Assembly (NCBI GenBank): GCA_902522915.1
Contig: CABYXQ010000008.1
Location: forward strand, 1-36,466
DNA from: an uncultured Pelagibacteraceae bacterium
Lineage (GTDB): Bacteria; Pseudomonadota; Alphaproteobacteria; Pelagibacterales; Pelagibacteraceae
DNA: 36,466 nucleotides
Direction of reading: 5' to 3'
Shown here: positions 1 to 8,630 of the stretch, piece after piece
How the letters are laid out: every line of letters begins with the position of its first letter
Numbering within the stretch: the first letter of the stretch is position 1
Notes under the pieces: generated by a model
Told to the model about the DNA's origin: nothing
The model's database searches: none
What the model saw: only the letters and a program-made list of their open reading frames with translations
Translations under genes and position numbers: made by a program

Positions 1-1
1 A

Positions 2-868
2 AGTCACCAAATTATAGCTGAAAAATTTATTGATAAAAATATTCATATTATCTCCGACAAACCTTTTGCTGGAAATTTAGCTCAAGCTAAAAAATTATAT
101 AAAAAAATAAAATCTAACAAAAAAATTAAATATGCCCTAACTCACAATTACTCCTCTTATCCAATGGTAAGAGAAGCTAAAGTGTTGATTGAAAAAGGTA
201 AAATTGGAAAAGTTGAATATGTAAATATTGAATATATTCAAGATTGGTCATTAGGAACTAAGATAACATCCAAAAATGCAAAGAAAAAATTAAAATGGAA
301 AATAGATAATAAAATAGTTGGAGCTTCAGCTGTGCTTAATGAGATTGGAACACACGCATATCATCTAGCATCATATATTTCTGGATTAAAAGGAAAACAG
401 ATATTTGCAGATATAAAACAAATTTCAAATAAAATTAAAATGGATGATAATGCTCAAGTAATGATAAATTTTAATAATGGAGCAAAAGGAATGTTTTGGA
501 CGAGTGTAATGGCGAAAGGGGGTGTTTACGGTCTAAGAATTAGAATATTTGGTTCAAAAGGCAGTTTAGAATGGGTGCAAAATGATCCTGGTTATTTAAA
601 ACTAAACCCTGGAAAAGGGGCTGTTAAATTACTTGAAAGAGGATTTCACAATGCTGAATTATCAAAAAAATTTTCAAGAATTAAATTTGGTCATCCAGAA
701 GGTTACTTAGACGCTTTTGCAAATATCTACAAAGAATTTGCAGACTCCTTAAAATCAAAGTCTAAAAAAAGATTTTTTTATCCTAATGAAGACGAAGGAT
801 TAGAAACTGCAAAATTTATAAATGCTTGTAAAGTTTCTTCAAAAAGAAAAAGATGGATAAAAATATAA
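2..868 (+). CDS. Gfo/Idh/MocA family oxidoreductase (5'-truncated by window edge)
   Basis: Reading frame is open from nt 2 (SHQIIAEKFIDKNIHIISDKPFAGNL...), upstream of the ORF-track ATG at 164; (S)DKP motif and the C-terminal Gfo/Idh domain (NEIGTHAYHLASYISG) are present. Confidence 0.85.
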   Translation, partial: SHQIIAEKFIDKNIHIISDKPFAGNLAQAKKLYKKIKSNKKIKYALTHNYSSYPMVREAKVLIEKGKIGKVEYVNIEYIQDWSLGTKITSKNAKKKLKWKIDNKIVGASAVLNEIGTHAYHLASYISGLKGKQIFADIKQISNKIKMDDNAQVMINFNNGAKGMFWTSVMAKGGVYGLRIRIFGSKGSLEWVQNDPGYLKLNPGKGAVKLLERGFHNAELSKKFSRIKFGHPEGYLDAFANIYKEFADSLKSKSKKRFFYPNEDEGLETAKFINACKVSSKRKRWIKI

Positions 869-1866
869 TAAATATAGCTCTGTTTGGCCTTGGAAGAATT
901 GGTCAAATGCATGCTAAAAATTTAATAAATCATCCTGAATTTAAATTAAAGTATATTTTTGATATTAATAAAAAATTAACAAAAAGATTATCAAAAAAAT
1001 ATCAATCTATACCTATTAAAAATCCTTCTATAGCTTTCAAAGATAAAAATATTAAGAGTATCTTTATATCTACAAGTACCAAAACTCATTTAAAATTTGT
1101 AGAAGATGCAGTTAAAAATAAAAAAATTGTTTTTTGTGAAAAACCTTTAGACTTAGATTTAAAAAAAATTAATATATGTAAAAAAAAAATTGCTAAATAC
1201 AATCCTAAAATTCAAATTGGCTTTAATAGAAGATACGATCCTGCGCATAACTCCTTAAAAGAAAATTTACTTAAAGGTAAGATAGGAAAATTAGAAAAAA
1301 TAATAATTACAAGTCGTGACCCCGCTCCACCTTCATTAAGCTATTTAAAAACGTCTGGAGGTATATTTAAGGACATGATGATTCACGATTTTGATTTAGC
1401 CAGGTACTACGCTGGATCAGATAAATTTAATTCTTTATTTGCAACAGGTGAATTTTTTAAAGATAGAAAATTTAAAATGATTAAAGATTTAGAGCTTGCA
1501 ACTGTTGTAATGAAAACAAACAAAGGTGTGCAATGCATTATCACAAATTCTAGACATTGCAGCTTTGGATATGATCAGAGAATTGAATTATTTGGAGATA
1601 AAGGTATGATAATTTCTGATAATCAAAGAAATCAAGAAACTACTTTTTATTCTAAAAATTCAACTAATAATAAATCTAATTTCAAGACTTTTTTTATTGA
1701 AAGATATTCTGAAGCTTACAAAATTCAATTAAATGATTTAGCAAAACTATGTAAGAAAAGAATTAAACCACTGGCAAATTTTGAAGATGGTAGATTATCT
1801 TTGATACTAGCTGAGACTGCTAACAAATCATTAAAAACAAAAAAATTTGAAAAAATTAAATTTTAA
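853..1866 (+). CDS. Gfo/Idh/MocA family oxidoreductase, inositol 2-dehydrogenase-like
   Basis: N-terminal Rossmann GLGRIGQMHAKN, CEKPLDLDL, MMIHDFDLARYY typical of IolG-like members; 16-nt overlap with the preceding gene. Confidence 0.85.
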   Translation: MDKNIINIALFGLGRIGQMHAKNLINHPEFKLKYIFDINKKLTKRLSKKYQSIPIKNPSIAFKDKNIKSIFISTSTKTHLKFVEDAVKNKKIVFCEKPLDLDLKKINICKKKIAKYNPKIQIGFNRRYDPAHNSLKENLLKGKIGKLEKIIITSRDPAPPSLSYLKTSGGIFKDMMIHDFDLARYYAGSDKFNSLFATGEFFKDRKFKMIKDLELATVVMKTNKGVQCIITNSRHCSFGYDQRIELFGDKGMIISDNQRNQETTFYSKNSTNNKSNFKTFFIERYSEAYKIQLNDLAKLCKKRIKPLANFEDGRLSLILAETANKSLKTKKFEKIKF

Positions 1867-2702
1867 TTTTTTAATTCATAAAGAGTCGGAAACATTTTGC
1901 CTTCAACTGGATCTCCATTTTTATATCCTGCTTTCTGCATTGCTTTTCTATAGTTGAAGCTAGTCCAATCTCCATCGTAACTAATTTTTGCATCTTCTTT
2001 TGCTACTCTTAAAGTATAACGACTTAAAGTTTTTTTAGGAATAGTTTCACTTAATGTTCCGTGTAGAGTTCTCATATCAAATATGACAGCATCACCTAAT
2101 TCGCAATCCCACTGTAAAAATTCGTATTTTTCTTTATTTTTTAAAATATCTGGAGGTAATTCATATTTTTTTCCATTTACTATGCATTCATTACCTTCAA
2201 CTTTATGTCCATCTCTAAATAAAACTCTTAAAAATAACTTATTCCATAAATGTGATCCTTTCACCCAAACAACTCCATCATTTTTTTTTGTGGACTGTAA
2301 TGGTAACCACAAAACACACATGGTGCCATCCATATCAAAATAACTAATATCATGATGAAATGGGGTTGAGGATTTAGAACCTGCTTCTCTCAAAAACCAA
2401 TTATCCATTACAAGATTAATCTTTTTAGCAGACATCAATTCTGATGCTATACGGGCATATGGTGAGTTGTAAACAAATTCTTTAAACTCAGGAACTAAAT
2501 GCCAAGTCCAATAATCCTCTAAATAAGCAGGAACATCTTTTTGAATTGTGTGAGATTTAAACCTGGGACTTGGATTTTTAATACCTTTTTCTATACCATT
2601 TCTGAGTTTGTTTATCCAAATAATGTCAAATTTATTCTTAAGGAATACAGCGCCTTCCTCTCTAAATTGTTTAATTTCATTTTCAGAAAGAATTTTGTTC
2701 AT
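1863..2702 (-). CDS. Phytanoyl-CoA dioxygenase (PhyH) family 2OG-Fe(II) oxygenase
   Basis: HxD (HHDISYFD) and distal His (LHGTLSETIPKKTLSRYTLR) of the PhyH fold. Confidence 0.85.
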   Translation of the reverse strand: MNKILSENEIKQFREEGAVFLKNKFDIIWINKLRNGIEKGIKNPSPRFKSHTIQKDVPAYLEDYWTWHLVPEFKEFVYNSPYARIASELMSAKKINLVMDNWFLREAGSKSSTPFHHDISYFDMDGTMCVLWLPLQSTKKNDGVVWVKGSHLWNKLFLRVLFRDGHKVEGNECIVNGKKYELPPDILKNKEKYEFLQWDCELGDAVIFDMRTLHGTLSETIPKKTLSRYTLRVAKEDAKISYDGDWTSFNYRKAMQKAGYKNGDPVEGKMFPTLYELKN

Positions 2703-2738
2703 GTTATTTGTTTCAGAATATAATATAAATTATATCAT

Positions 2739-3731
2739 ATGAATATTCTTAAAGATAGTTTTGGTAGAACATTTCCTTATATAAGAATGTCGATTACAGA
2801 TGTTTGTAATTTTAAATGTGGGTACTGTTTGCCAAATGGCTACCAAGTTGATAAAAGTGATAATAGAAAATTTCTTCATCTAGATGAAATTAGACGTCTC
2901 GCAAAATGTTTTTCGGAATTAGGAGTTAATAAAATTCGAATTACAGGTGGTGAACCAACAGTAAGAAAAGATTTTTTTGAAATTATTAAAGTTTTAAAAT
3001 TTGAAAGTGGTATTAAAAAAGTTGCAATTACAACCAACGGCTATCACTTAGATATAAAGGCAAAATTGTTAGTAGATAGTGGTCTAAATGGAATAAATAT
3101 AAGTATAGATAGTCTTAATCGAAATACTTTTAAAAATATTACAGGCCATGATAGATTGCCAGAAATCTTAAAAGGAATTGAAAATTTACAAGATCTTGAA
3201 TTTAATAATATTAAAATCAATGCAGTTTTATTAAAAAATATTAACTCTTCATCAAAAGACTTTGATGAATGGTCAAATTTTATTCAGAATAATAAAATTG
3301 ATTTTAGATACATCGAATTAATGCAAACAGGTGAAAATTTGGATTATTTTAAAAAATATCACGTATCATCAAAAGTGTTTAAAAATTATTTGAGTGAGAA
3401 TAAGTGGATTTACCAAACTTTTGGTAAAGATGCAGGTCCTTCTTTAAATTATATAAAACCAGAATATAAAGGTAAATTTGGAATAATCGCGCCATATTCT
3501 AAAGATTTTTGTAAAACTTGTAATCGATTAAGAATTACATCTAGAGGAGATTTAAGACTTTGTTTATTTGGTAATACTGGGATAAGCGTTAGACATTTGT
3601 TACAAAAAGACAGTCAACTAAATGAGTTAAAAGATCTCATATTAAAACAAATGCAATTTAAAAAACAGTCTCATTATTTGGAACTAGGAGAAACAGGTTC
3701 AACTAAAAATTTATCTAAAACTGGGGGATAA
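2739..3731 (+). CDS. moaA: GTP 3',8-cyclase MoaA (radical SAM)
   Basis: CNFKCGYC radical-SAM cluster, C-terminal FCKTCNRLRITSRGDLRLCLFG cluster, C-terminal Gly-Gly. Confidence 0.95.
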   Translation: MNILKDSFGRTFPYIRMSITDVCNFKCGYCLPNGYQVDKSDNRKFLHLDEIRRLAKCFSELGVNKIRITGGEPTVRKDFFEIIKVLKFESGIKKVAITTNGYHLDIKAKLLVDSGLNGINISIDSLNRNTFKNITGHDRLPEILKGIENLQDLEFNNIKINAVLLKNINSSSKDFDEWSNFIQNNKIDFRYIELMQTGENLDYFKKYHVSSKVFKNYLSENKWIYQTFGKDAGPSLNYIKPEYKGKFGIIAPYSKDFCKTCNRLRITSRGDLRLCLFGNTGISVRHLLQKDSQLNELKDLILKQMQFKKQSHYLELGETGSTKNLSKTGG

Positions 3732-4277
3732 ATGACTAAATTAAATATAGTAAATAAAGATGAATTAAAAGATTGGGCAGAAAATATTTTTAAAAAAAAT
3801 TCTTTTAATATGATTAATGTTTCTTCTAAAAGTTATACATTTAGAAGATCTTTAGCTTCAGGAAAAATCTATGTTGGCAAGGAAGTATTTGAATTAATAA
3901 AAAAAAAACAAATGCCAAAAGGAGATCCTATTACTTTGGCGGAAGTATCAGCTTTACTAGGTGTTAAAAAAACAAGCGATTTAATACCTCTTTGCCATCC
4001 TTTGCCAATAGATCATACTGCTACTAAAATTATTATGCATGAAAAAGATAATTCGATTGAAGTATTTTGTGTCGTATCCACTTATGCAAAAACTGGGGTT
4101 GAAATGGAAGCTATAATGGGGGTGAATGCAGCATTAATTACAATTTATGATTTAAGTAAAATTGTCAACCCTCACCTTAAAATTGACAACGTGAAATTAT
4201 TAATAAAAGAAGGTGGAAAAAGTGGTCTATGGACTAACCCTGATGGTCTGCCAGAATTTTTAAAAGAATTATTTTAA
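3732..4277 (+). CDS. moaC: Cyclic pyranopterin monophosphate synthase MoaC
   Basis: SDLIPLCHPLPI, TGVEMEAIMGVNAALITIYDLSK; follows moaA directly. Confidence 0.95.
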   Translation: MTKLNIVNKDELKDWAENIFKKNSFNMINVSSKSYTFRRSLASGKIYVGKEVFELIKKKQMPKGDPITLAEVSALLGVKKTSDLIPLCHPLPIDHTATKIIMHEKDNSIEVFCVVSTYAKTGVEMEAIMGVNAALITIYDLSKIVNPHLKIDNVKLLIKEGGKSGLWTNPDGLPEFLKELF

Positions 4278-4290
4278 TTTTATAAAATTA

Positions 4291-4560
4291 ATGAAAGTAA
4301 AAATAGAATTATTTGGCGCTAGTAGAGATTTTAGCGAACAAAATTATTTAAATTTTGAAGTAGATAACAATTCAACAATTAAAGATATAAGAAATAAAAT
4401 AATTGATTATTTAGATAATAAATTTAATGGAAATGAAAAATATAAAAAAATTGTGAATTCATCTGCTTTTTGCTCTGCAGACAATAATATTATTAGCGAC
4501 AATTATAAAATAACAAATAATGAAAAGATTGCTATTATACCGCCTATTGGGGGAGGTTAA
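4291..4560 (+). CDS. moaD: Molybdopterin synthase small subunit MoaD (ThiS-like)
   Basis: Ubiquitin-like length, C-terminal IIPPIGGG; between moaC and moaE. Confidence 0.92.
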   Translation: MKVKIELFGASRDFSEQNYLNFEVDNNSTIKDIRNKIIDYLDNKFNGNEKYKKIVNSSAFCSADNNIISDNYKITNNEKIAIIPPIGGG

Positions 4561-5012
4561 TGCTTCATACTAGAATAATAGATTCAAAGGATAATAAACT
4601 ATCAATTTTAGAGGCTGAAAATTTTATTTCATCTTCAAAATTTGGTGCTTCTATTTTTTTTACTGGAACAGTTCGAAGTCAAAATAATAATCAATCTGTT
4701 ATTGGAATTACTTACGATAGTCATGACGAACTTGTTAAAAAAAGTTTTGAGGAAATTTACAATGAAGCAGATGAAAAATTAAATATTAATGATAAAGCAG
4801 TATTTATTGAACATGCTAAAGGCTACTTAAATATTGGTGAAATCAGTATTATTATCGCAGTAGCATGTAAGCATCGTGAAGATGCATATATTTTATCAAG
4901 ATATATAATTGAGGAAATTAAGAAAAGATCTCCTATATGGAAAAAAGAACATTATAATAATAATGAAAGTGCGTGGTTAAAGGGAAATCCCATACTTTAT
5001 GAAAAAAATTAA
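4560..5012 (+). CDS. moaE: Molybdopterin synthase catalytic subunit MoaE
   Basis: GASIFFTGTVRSQNN, HRGD-like HREDAYILSRYIIEEIKKRSPIWKKEH; TAATG overlap with moaD. Confidence 0.94.
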   Translation: MLHTRIIDSKDNKLSILEAENFISSSKFGASIFFTGTVRSQNNNQSVIGITYDSHDELVKKSFEEIYNEADEKLNINDKAVFIEHAKGYLNIGEISIIIAVACKHREDAYILSRYIIEEIKKRSPIWKKEHYNNNESAWLKGNPILYEKN

Positions 5013-5910
5013 ATATTCAGAAATTACTCCAGAAAAAATATATCTCAAAAGAAGAGAGTTTGTAAAAAAACTAGGATTTTCTACTGGATCGTTAATTATT
5101 GGTCAAAACATGATTGGTGATGCTTTTGCGGCTAATGATAATTTACAGGAAAAAATTACGGAACGAAGATATGTAACTACTTATAATAATTATTATGAGT
5201 TTGGGACTAGAAAATCAGATCCTGTAGAAAAATCTCAAAACTTTAAAACAAGTCCCTGGAATATTGCAATAAATGGTGAAGTTGAAAAAAATATTACCTT
5301 AACAGTAGATGAAATTAAAAGCTCCTTTCCAATCGAAGAAAGAATTTATAGATTAAGATGTGTTGAAGGTTGGTCAATGGTGATACCTTGGATGGGATTT
5401 TCTTTAAAAAAACTTTTAGAAAAAGCATCACCAAATGGTAAAGCTAAATTTGTAGAATTTACAACTGTTTTTGATCCAGAACAAATGCCAGGTCAAAGAT
5501 ATCCAATTCTTAAATGGCCATATAAGGAAGGACTTAGAATTGATGAGGCTATGCACCCTTTGACAACAATAGTTACAGGTCTTTATGGCAAAGAACTTCC
5601 AAACCAAAACGGGGCGCCATTACGATTAATTGTTCCATGGAAATATGGATTTAAAAGCTCAAAAGCGATAGTAAACATAAAATTAGTAGAAAAAATGCCC
5701 ACTTCATCTTGGATGCAAGCATCACCAAAAGAGTATGGTTTTTATTCAAATGTTAATCCCAGAGTTGATCATCCAAGGTGGTCACAAGCTTCAGAAAGAG
5801 TTATTGGCTCAGGTATACTAAGTGAGAGAATACCTACTACAATGTTTAACGGTTATGGTGATCAAGTAGCAAATCTTTATTCAGGAATGGATCTAAAGAA
5901 AAACTTCTAA
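4999..5910 (+). CDS. msrP: MsrP (YedY) periplasmic molybdoenzyme, methionine sulfoxide reductase catalytic subunit
   Basis: Tat-type KRREFVKKLGF leader, RCVEGWSMVIPWMGF, GAPLRLIVPWKYGFKSSKAIVNI. Confidence 0.94.
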   Translation: MKKIKYSEITPEKIYLKRREFVKKLGFSTGSLIIGQNMIGDAFAANDNLQEKITERRYVTTYNNYYEFGTRKSDPVEKSQNFKTSPWNIAINGEVEKNITLTVDEIKSSFPIEERIYRLRCVEGWSMVIPWMGFSLKKLLEKASPNGKAKFVEFTTVFDPEQMPGQRYPILKWPYKEGLRIDEAMHPLTTIVTGLYGKELPNQNGAPLRLIVPWKYGFKSSKAIVNIKLVEKMPTSSWMQASPKEYGFYSNVNPRVDHPRWSQASERVIGSGILSERIPTTMFNGYGDQVANLYSGMDLKKNF

Positions 5911-5915
5911 TTAAA

Positions 5916-6500
5916 TTGATTAAATATTTCAAAATAATAATTTTTATTTTATGTTTGTGGCCTTTAACTGCAATTTCTCTTGATATTTATTATAATGAAT
6001 TAGGTGCTGAACCAGTTAAAAAAATTATGAATCATTTCGGTGAATGGACATTAATTTTTATCTGTTTAACTTTATCAATGAGTCCCCTTAAAAGATTTAC
6101 AAAATTATCTATCTGGATAAAGCTTAGAAGAATGTTGGGATTATTTGTTTTTTTTTATGCTTCAATTCACTTACTAGCCTATATTGGGCTAGACTATAGA
6201 TTTGATTGGCAGCCAATTTTAAATGATGTTTTAAAAAAAAAATATATATTTATTGGATTTTCTGCTTGGCTATTATTAATTCCATTGTCAATTACTTCAT
6301 CTCAAAAAATGATGAAAATTCTTAAAAATAAATGGAAAATATTGCATAAATTAATTTATGTAATAGCTGTTTTTGGTTCGCTTCATTATATTTGGTTATC
6401 TAAGACAATTTTTTTTAAACCATTAATTTATTCAATAATTATTGTTGTATTACTTGCTTTAAGAATTAAGATCAAAAATAAGGATATTAACTATGGATGA
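5916..6500 (+). CDS. msrQ: MsrQ (YedZ) heme-binding membrane subunit
   Basis: Multi-TM ferric-reductase-like protein immediately downstream of msrP; TTG start at 5916. Confidence 0.9.
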   Translation: MIKYFKIIIFILCLWPLTAISLDIYYNELGAEPVKKIMNHFGEWTLIFICLTLSMSPLKRFTKLSIWIKLRRMLGLFVFFYASIHLLAYIGLDYRFDWQPILNDVLKKKYIFIGFSAWLLLIPLSITSSQKMMKILKNKWKILHKLIYVIAVFGSLHYIWLSKTIFFKPLIYSIIIVVLLALRIKIKNKDINYG

Positions 6501-6738
6501 AAGTAAAAAAAGAGAAATTGAATCAGCAACTCTAAAGAGATTAATTAATCATCTTAGAGATAGAAAAGATGTTCAAAATATTGATTTAATGAACTTGGCT
6601 GGGTTTTGCAGGAACTGTCTATCTAGATGGTATAGGGAAGAAGCAGAAAAAAAAGGAATTGAAATATCTGACCCTGATGCAAGGAATCATATTTATGGAA
6701 TGCCTTATTCCGAATGGAAAGATAAATACCAAAAATAA
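6493..6738 (+). CDS. DUF1244 family protein
   Basis: LINHLRDRKDVQNIDLMNLAGFCRNCLSRWYREEAEKKG...YGMPYSEWKDKYQ signature; overlaps msrQ end. Confidence 0.85.
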   Translation: MDESKKREIESATLKRLINHLRDRKDVQNIDLMNLAGFCRNCLSRWYREEAEKKGIEISDPDARNHIYGMPYSEWKDKYQK

Positions 6739-7239
6739 TTATTTTTCCTTTAATCGAGGAAACAATTCTACAAAGTTGCAAGGTTTATTATTAATATTTA
6801 ATTGATCTTTTAAAATTCCGTCCCATGCATCTGTTACTCCACCGGATGATCCTGGCAAAGCAAAAATATATTTACCATTTGCCAAAACTGCACAAGCCCT
6901 AGATTGTATTGCTGAGGTACCAACAGTTTTTAGACTTATATTTCTAAAAACTTCACCAAAACCTGGTATTTTTTTATCTGCAATTTCATCAATAGCTTCT
7001 GGTGTTATGTCTCTGCCAGTTAAACCTGTTCCTCCTGTAGTAATTACTACATCAATTTCATTTTTATTAATCCATTCTTTTAAAATTAAAACAATATCTT
7101 CCTTATTGTCTTTGCAAATTTTTCTATCAATTAAGTTATGTTTCGCTTCCTTTATTTTATCAACAAGAATGGCACCAGATTTATCATTATCAAAAGTTCT
7201 AGTATCTGTTACAGTCAATAAAGCTATATTTACAATCAT
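6739..7239 (-). CDS. moaB: Molybdenum cofactor biosynthesis protein MoaB (MogA-like fold)
   Basis: TVTDTR, TTGGTGLTGRDITPEAI, FALPGSSGGVTDAWDGIL. Confidence 0.93.
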   Translation of the reverse strand: MIVNIALLTVTDTRTFDNDKSGAILVDKIKEAKHNLIDRKICKDNKEDIVLILKEWINKNEIDVVITTGGTGLTGRDITPEAIDEIADKKIPGFGEVFRNISLKTVGTSAIQSRACAVLANGKYIFALPGSSGGVTDAWDGILKDQLNINNKPCNFVELFPRLKEK

Positions 7240-7254
7240 AATTAATTTTTGAAT

Positions 7255-8001
7255 ATGACCATATTATCAATATTTTTTTTTATAACAGCAATATTATATT
7301 CTAGTGTAGGATTTGGTGGGGGTTCTACCTATCTTGCGCTGATGTTAATATGGGATATCCCATACTACATTTTTCCAATAATAGCTTTATTTTGTAATAT
7401 TATAGTCGTATCAGGAAATTCTTTTAATTATATCAGGTCGGGGAATCTTAATCTTAAATTATTAACACCTTATCTTGTGGGGTCTATACCCTTTGCATTT
7501 ATAGGAGCCTCAATTTCAATTAGTAAAGATCTTTTTGAAGTAGTTTTGTTTTTAGTTTTAATGTTTGCAGGTATATTTTTATTAATTGAGAGTAAATCAT
7601 TTAATAAAAATCAAATTAAAATAAGGCAAATACCGAAATTTTTATCAATTTGCATTGGCTCTTTAATAGGTTTTGTCTCAGGTCTTATTGGTATTGGTGG
7701 CGGTATATTCTTAAGTCCATTTCTGTTCTTAATGAAAGCTGGAATACCAAAACATATTACAACTTCAGCGTCTCTATTTATTTTAATTAACTCTATTTTT
7801 GGAGTAGCTGGTCAATTGACTAAAGATTTAGTATTTAATGAATTTTTAAATTTTTGGCCTTTATTTCTAGCAGTATTTCTTGGTGGTCAAGTTGGAAATT
7901 ATTTAAATATAAAATTTTTATCAAATAAAACTCTAGTAATAATAACATCCTTATTAGTTATTTTTGTCGCAATTAGAATGGGATTTAGAATTTTATCGTA
8001 A
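7255..8001 (+). CDS. TauE/SafE family (sulfite/organosulfonate exporter-like) membrane protein
   Basis: Multi-TM; SVGFGGGS and GLIGIGGGIFLSPFL repeats typical of TauE/SafE. ATG at 7255 preferred over TTG at 7249. Confidence 0.88.
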   Translation: MTILSIFFFITAILYSSVGFGGGSTYLALMLIWDIPYYIFPIIALFCNIIVVSGNSFNYIRSGNLNLKLLTPYLVGSIPFAFIGASISISKDLFEVVLFLVLMFAGIFLLIESKSFNKNQIKIRQIPKFLSICIGSLIGFVSGLIGIGGGIFLSPFLFLMKAGIPKHITTSASLFILINSIFGVAGQLTKDLVFNEFLNFWPLFLAVFLGGQVGNYLNIKFLSNKTLVIITSLLVIFVAIRMGFRILS

Positions 8002-8039
8002 TGTTGATTTAATTTTTTATTGATATATTTAGTCTTAAA

Positions 8040-8630
8040 ATGAAAAATTTAAAACCTTTCGGACCAACAATTGGAAAAACAAAAATTTCAAAAAAATTTT
8101 TTGATAAATTAAACAAAGAATTTGATAAAAAATCTAAATTCAAAAAAATTGACTATAGCTCAAAGCTAGCTAGTCAAATTCAAAAGGAATTAAAAATTTC
8201 TAATCAGTTTATTAAAAAAAACTTAATATTTGAGCTAAAAAAAAACATTAAAATATTTTTAAAAAATGAAAATATTAAAAAAATTAAAGATATTAAGATC
8301 TTAAATCTTTGGGTAGTTAGGCAATTTAAAGGTGAATATAATCCAATTCATTATCACGAAGGTGATATATCAGGTGTTGGTTATCTTAAACTTCCTAAAG
8401 GGATGACTAAAAATAAAATGGTAAAAAATAAAAAAATAAAAACGAATGGAACTATTGATTTCATTAATGGTCAAAAAGGTTTTTTAAGCAAAAGTATTTA
8501 TAATGTTTCACCTAAAATAAGGGATTTATTAATTTTTCCTAATTATTTAATGCATAGTGTTTATCCTTTTAATATTGAAGGAGAAAGAAGATCTTTTTCT
8601 TTTAATGCAAAAATTATTTTTTCAAAATAA
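8040..8630 (+). CDS. Putative 2OG-Fe(II) oxygenase family protein
   Basis: NPIHYHEGDISGVGYLKLPKG ... LLIFPNYLMHSVYPFNIEGERRSFSFNA. Confidence 0.75.
   Translation: MKNLKPFGPTIGKTKISKKFFDKLNKEFDKKSKFKKIDYSSKLASQIQKELKISNQFIKKNLIFELKKNIKIFLKNENIKKIKDIKILNLWVVRQFKGEYNPIHYHEGDISGVGYLKLPKGMTKNKMVKNKKIKTNGTIDFINGQKGFLSKSIYNVSPKIRDLLIFPNYLMHSVYPFNIEGERRSFSFNAKIIFSK

Noticed and set aside
2083-2723. ORF-track plus-strand ORFs at 2083-2343 and 2541-2723
   Set aside because: Antisense shadows of the phyH coding region.
2703-2738. Moco riboswitch upstream of moaA
   Set aside because: Only 36 bp between phyH and moaA, too short for the known Moco RNA.
7007-7252. Plus-strand 81-aa ORF
   Set aside because: Antisense to moaB.
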